Assembly: GCA_964388485.1 (NCBI GenBank)
Contig: CAYMAS010000004.1
Span: 62,001 to 126,000 of the forward strand
Source of the DNA: JBCDKH01 sp964388485
GTDB taxonomy: Bacteria > Planctomycetota > Phycisphaerae > Tepidisphaerales > Tepidisphaeraceae
Direction of reading: 5' to 3'
Length of the DNA stretch: 64,000 nucleotides
Each line of letters opens with the position of its first letter. The stretch's first letter is position 1. A program made the position numbers and the translations under genes. This document shows positions 60,820 to 64,000 of the stretch, in pieces. The notes below the pieces were generated by a model that did not search any database, had not been told where the DNA came from, and worked only from the letters and a program-made list of their open reading frames with translations.

Positions 60820-62005
60820 GCCGCTCGACATCGTCGTCGGCGGGTACATCGTCGGTCTGCCGTTGGCAGGGATGACGTGGCACCACCTCCACTACCTCTT
60901 GGGCCTCCATCGCCTTGGGCATCGCGTCACGTTTCTCGAAGACAGCGGGCCGTGGCTTCAGTGCTTCGACCCCGACCGCAACCTCATCGACCCGGACCCA
61001 ACGTACGGCATCGCCTACCTGCGGAACGCCCTGCGACGCGTCGGCCTGCCGGAACGATTTTGCTACGTCAGCCGCCACACGGGACCCGGCGAGTTGACAC
61101 ACTTCGGCATGACCGAGAGTGAGCTGCACGACGAGATGCGGCAGGCCCATCTCTACATCGCCGTCAGCGGCGTCACGTCGTGGCACGACTCGCGGCCGAG
61201 GCCGAAGCGTTGCCTCGCAATCGACACCGATCCCGTCTACACGCAGGCGACGATGCTCCACAGTCAGGAGACCGCCGACGATTGGCGGAGCTTCGACCGG
61301 GTCGCGAGCTTCGGTACGCGCATCGGCACCGACGGCTGCGACGTCCCAAAGGCCGGCCTGGACTGGCACCCGACGCGGCAGCCGGTCGTGCTGGACGTCT
61401 GGCCACACGAGCCCCCGCCGGCCGGTGCACCGATGACGACCCTCGGCCGCTGGGAGCACGACGACGGCCGGCACGTGGAGATCAACGGCAAACGCCTCAA
61501 AAGCTCCAAAGCCGCCGGCTGGCAGATCATTCGCGACGTTGCCGGCCAGCCCGATCTGCCGCCGGTAGAACTGGCGATGGACAAGATGCCGACCGAGGAA
61601 CGGCGGGCCTTCGAGCGACGCGGCTGGTCGATCAGCGATCCCATCGACGCCTCCCGCAGCCTCGACGCCTTCGAGACCTTCCTGAGCCGCTCCCTCGGCG
61701 AATTGACACCCGCCAAAGAGATCTACGCCGCCACGAACTGCGGCTGGTTCAGCGACCGTGCCGCCTGCTACCTCGCCTCAGGCCGACCCATCGTCACCCA
61801 AGATACCGGCTTCGCCAGAGGCCCGCTCGCCTTGCCGACCGGCGATGGCCTTTTAACCTGGACCACCGCCGACGAAGCCGCCGCCGCCCTCCGCTCAGTC
61901 GCCGCCGATCCTGATCGCCATCACCGTGCCGCTCGTGCTCTGGTCGACCAGCACCTTGCTCACGATCGCGTCTTGCCGAAGCTGGTCGACTTCGCGATGA
62001 GCTGA
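60812..62005 (+). CDS. Glycosyltransferase-like protein A
   Basis: 397 residues; the ATG at 60812 overlaps the exporter stop. The N-terminus IVVGGYIVGLPLAGMTWHHL, then LLGLHRLGHRVTFLEDSG, is a GT-B-type Rossmann start. The C-terminal half has AKEIYAATNCGWFSDRAACYLASGRP-type sequence followed by VTQDTGFARG and TTADEAAAALR, reminiscent of CgeB-like glycosyltransferases. It is a paralogue of the gene at 62057. No characterised substrate. Coupling to the exporter suggests a role in making the exported molecule. Confidence 0.75.
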   Translation: MSKPLDIVVGGYIVGLPLAGMTWHHLHYLLGLHRLGHRVTFLEDSGPWLQCFDPDRNLIDPDPTYGIAYLRNALRRVGLPERFCYVSRHTGPGELTHFGMTESELHDEMRQAHLYIAVSGVTSWHDSRPRPKRCLAIDTDPVYTQATMLHSQETADDWRSFDRVASFGTRIGTDGCDVPKAGLDWHPTRQPVVLDVWPHEPPPAGAPMTTLGRWEHDDGRHVEINGKRLKSSKAAGWQIIRDVAGQPDLPPVELAMDKMPTEERRAFERRGWSISDPIDASRSLDAFETFLSRSLGELTPAKEIYAATNCGWFSDRAACYLASGRPIVTQDTGFARGPLALPTGDGLLTWTTADEAAAALRSVAADPDRHHRAARALVDQHLAHDRVLPKLVDFAMS

Positions 62006-62040
62006 CGTCGCGATGAGCTGACGTCGCGATGAGCTGACGT
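61993..62040. repeat. 16-bp tandem triplication over a stop codon
   Basis: Three perfect copies of CGCGATGAGCTGACGT. The first contains the last sense codons and the TGA stop of the upstream gene (ATG AGC TGA), and each later copy repeats that stop. It separates the two glycosyltransferase paralogues. Confidence 0.9.
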
Positions 62041-62056
62041 CGCCGTAGCGTCGCTG

Positions 62057-63250
62057 GTGCCCGAGAAACTCCGCATCATCGTCGGCGGACTCGTCGGCCA
62101 GTACCCGCTCGGCGGCGTCGCGTGGGACTACTTCCACTACCTGCTCGCCCTGTCCGAGCTCGGGCACGACGTCTACTACCACGAAGACACCTGGACCTGG
62201 CCCCACCACCCGGTCAGCAACTATCCCGTCGACGATCCTTCCTACACGCTCGACTTCTTCCGCACCTTCTTCGCCCGCCACGCGCCGCAGCTGGCGGACA
62301 AGTGGTGCTACGTGCTCCTGCACGACCAGCACTTCGGCATGACCCGAAAGGCCTTCCGCGACGTCGCAAAGTCGGCCGACGTTTACCTCAACGTCAGCGG
62401 CGCCTGCTTCCTGCCGGACGACCTGAACCCCAAGGCCAAACGCGTCTTCCTCGACAGCGACCCCGGCTACAACCAGATCGTCCTCAGCACCAAGCCGACA
62501 TGGAGCGAGAACGTGGATCGCTGGGAGGACCAGGTCCGCCACGGCCACGACGTCCACCTGACCTACGCCGAGAACATCGGCCAGCCAGACTGCCTCGTGC
62601 CGACGTGCGGCATCGACTGGATCACGACCCGCCCCGTCGTTTCGCTGCCGGCCTGGGAGGTCGCGCGCAGCATCGACCCGCCGCCCAAAGCCCCCTTCAC
62701 CACGATCATGACGTGGAACTACTTCAAAGGCCCGGTCGTCTGGAACGGCACCGAATACTTCCAGAAGACGACCGAGTTCGACCGCGTCCGCACGTTGCCG
62801 AAGCAGACAGGGGCCAAACTCGAACTCGCCGTCGGCAGCGACCGGTACGACGACGCAACCTTCGGCGACGACGGGTGGCACATCGTCCGCGGCCTGCCGG
62901 TGAGCGTCACGCCCGACGGCTACCGCGACTACATCACCTGCAGCACGGGCGAATGGTCCGTCGCCAAGAACGTCTACGCAGCGATGCGGACCGGCTGGTT
63001 TTCCTGCAGAACCGCCTGCTATCTCGCCGCCGGCAGGCCTGCCGTCGTGCAAGACACGGGCTGGACCAAAACCCTACCCAGCGACGCGGGCTGCCTCGCC
63101 TTCACCACGCAGGACGAAGCCGCCGCCGCCCTCGATGCCGTGCTCGCCGACTATCCCAAGCACCGCCGTGCCGCCTACGAATTTGCCCGCGAACACCTCG
63201 CCGCCGACCGCGTCCTGCCGCCCATGCTCGCCGCCATCGACGCCTCCTAA
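62057..63250 (+). CDS. Glycosyltransferase-like protein B
   Basis: 397 residues, GTG start 51 bases after protein A's stop. It shares the layout of protein A: IIVGGLVGQYPLGGVAWDYF, LALSELGHDVYYHED, SGACFLPDDLNPKAKRVFLD, then VAKNVYAAMRTGWFSCRTAC, YLAAGRPAVVQDTGW and FTTQDEAAAALDAV. Pairing of two such paralogues suggests they add successive sugars or form a heterodimer. Its last four bases overlap the end of the convergent gene. Confidence 0.75.
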   Translation: MPEKLRIIVGGLVGQYPLGGVAWDYFHYLLALSELGHDVYYHEDTWTWPHHPVSNYPVDDPSYTLDFFRTFFARHAPQLADKWCYVLLHDQHFGMTRKAFRDVAKSADVYLNVSGACFLPDDLNPKAKRVFLDSDPGYNQIVLSTKPTWSENVDRWEDQVRHGHDVHLTYAENIGQPDCLVPTCGIDWITTRPVVSLPAWEVARSIDPPPKAPFTTIMTWNYFKGPVVWNGTEYFQKTTEFDRVRTLPKQTGAKLELAVGSDRYDDATFGDDGWHIVRGLPVSVTPDGYRDYITCSTGEWSVAKNVYAAMRTGWFSCRTACYLAAGRPAVVQDTGWTKTLPSDAGCLAFTTQDEAAAALDAVLADYPKHRRAAYEFAREHLAADRVLPPMLAAIDAS

Positions 63251-64000
63251 CGCGTGACCTTCTGGATCGCCATGATGAAGCCGTCGACCATGCGGTCGAG
63301 CGTGAACTGCTCCGACGCTGTCCGCAACGCCTCCGCCGACAGCCGCTGGCGAAGGGACGGGTCCAGGAGCAACCGGGACAACACCGCCGCCAGATCGTCG
63401 ACGTCGCCGCGCTTGAACAGCAGGCCGTTCTCTTCGTTCCGGTGGGCTTCGATCTCTGGATTCTGCCCCGCAATCTCGTCGCCGGTCACCACGGCACAGC
63501 CGTAGCCGAAGGCGTGGAGAATGCTGAGCCCGATGTTGTGCGGATAGCAGTACCCGCCCGCCGCCGCCGCGGTGAGGAACCATGGCGCCAACGCCGCCTC
63601 GTCGTAGATCGGCCCGGGCATGTGCAGCGAGTCGCCGAGCCCGAGTGACCCGCCCAGTGCCCGCAGTTCCTCAAGATTCGGACCCTTGCCGATGACCGTC
63701 ACCCGCGCGTCCGCCAACTCGGGCCGCTGTTTGAGCACCGCCATCGCCCGCAGCAAGACGTCCACCTCGTTCGCCGGCTCCAGCCGAGAGACGAACAAGA
63801 CGAGCGGCCGAAGCATGCCGTCGTCGCGCACCAGATCGTGTTCCCGCTGCCACGCGGCCAGCTTCTCGGGCTGACTCGTCCACTCCTCGCGAGATGTGGC
63901 CACCGGCGTCTGGTCGATCGCGTTGAGGGCGACGAAGGTTCGGTCGCGGTCGTAGCCCCCGGCGACGAGCTTGTCAGCCGTCGCGTGGTTGTAAAGCAGC
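63247..64000 (-). CDS. Glycosyltransferase family 4, C-terminal part (cut by window end)
   Basis: At least 250 residues are in the window; the frame stays open to base 64000 on the minus strand, so the N-terminus lies outside. LVLFVSRLEPANEVDVLLRA starts the donor domain, followed by VTVIGKGPNLEELRAL, APWFLTAAAAGGYCYPHNIG, and LSILHAFGYGCAVVTGD, which replaces the usual EX7E block. NGLLFKRGDVDDLAAVLSRL is a typical end. It converges with glycosyltransferase-like protein B and probably belongs to the same glycan function. Confidence 0.88.
   Translation of the reverse strand, partial: LLYNHATADKLVAGGYDRDRTFVALNAIDQTPVATSREEWTSQPEKLAAWQREHDLVRDDGMLRPLVLFVSRLEPANEVDVLLRAMAVLKQRPELADARVTVIGKGPNLEELRALGGSLGLGDSLHMPGPIYDEAALAPWFLTAAAAGGYCYPHNIGLSILHAFGYGCAVVTGDEIAGQNPEIEAHRNEENGLLFKRGDVDDLAAVLSRLLLDPSLRQRLSAEALRTASEQFTLDRMVDGFIMAIQKVTR

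Overview
This window is GC-rich, gene-dense bacterial chromosome with many GTG starts. The best guess for the source is a planctomycete, probably class Phycisphaerae or a close relative. This is inferred from a PEP-CTERM-anchored alkaline phosphatase, a sialate O-acetylesterase, planctomycete-type secreted amidohydrolases, ECF and LuxR-type regulators next to proteins with no assigned function, and many dispersed palindromic repeats. No rRNA, prophage, transposase or CRISPR array was seen.

Layout. 1-7.8 kb: quinolinate synthase (nadA), a family 2 glycosyltransferase, a possible BshC relative, a minus-strand regulatory group (ECF sigma factor, small partner, GAF-type regulator), rlmN, and a YHS-type lipoprotein. 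7.8-11.1 kb: tRNA-Thr(CGU), a 28-bp inverted-repeat element holding five 22-bp tandem units, a 24-residue very basic protein gene, polyphosphate kinase, and three copies of a long inverted repeat. 11-17 kb: a minus-strand sugar-acid group (uronate-dehydrogenase-like reductase plus seven-bladed lactonase), an MFS exporter, the sialate O-acetylesterase and a small P-loop ATPase. 17-24 kb: tRNA-Pro(UGG), a 1047-residue hybrid histidine kinase, a thiamine-binding-type protein, pyrE, and an ABC exporter with an unusual insertion. 24-34 kb: small unknown proteins, a queuosine-precursor transporter (VUT family), two LuxR-type regulators, two large secreted amidohydrolases and a DUF481 outer-membrane protein.

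34-44 kb: a CgeB-like glycosyltransferase, tRNA-Gln(UUG), then the translation and cell-wall cluster glmU(short)-prs-rplY-pth-rpsF-ssb-rplI, followed by a glycosyltransferase and recQ. Four of the gaps in this cluster hold related long hairpins. 44-54.5 kb: alkaline phosphatase, NHL propeller protein, MscS channel, DegT aminotransferase, an orphan histidine kinase, membrane proteins and mgtE. 54.5-64 kb: a metallophosphoesterase and then a glycan synthesis/export group. That group contains a GH2-like/GT2 fusion membrane protein, a type I ABC exporter, two paralogous glycosyltransferase-like proteins and, on the opposite strand, a GT4 glycosyltransferase cut by the window end.

The most interesting material is the glycan group at 56-64 kb, the structured repeats (TIR element, 170-bp hairpin, hairpins placed before start codons, a repeat that encodes part of a signal peptide), the tiny basic protein, and the truncated GlmU. 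All functions are read from sequence motifs. No database search was run.
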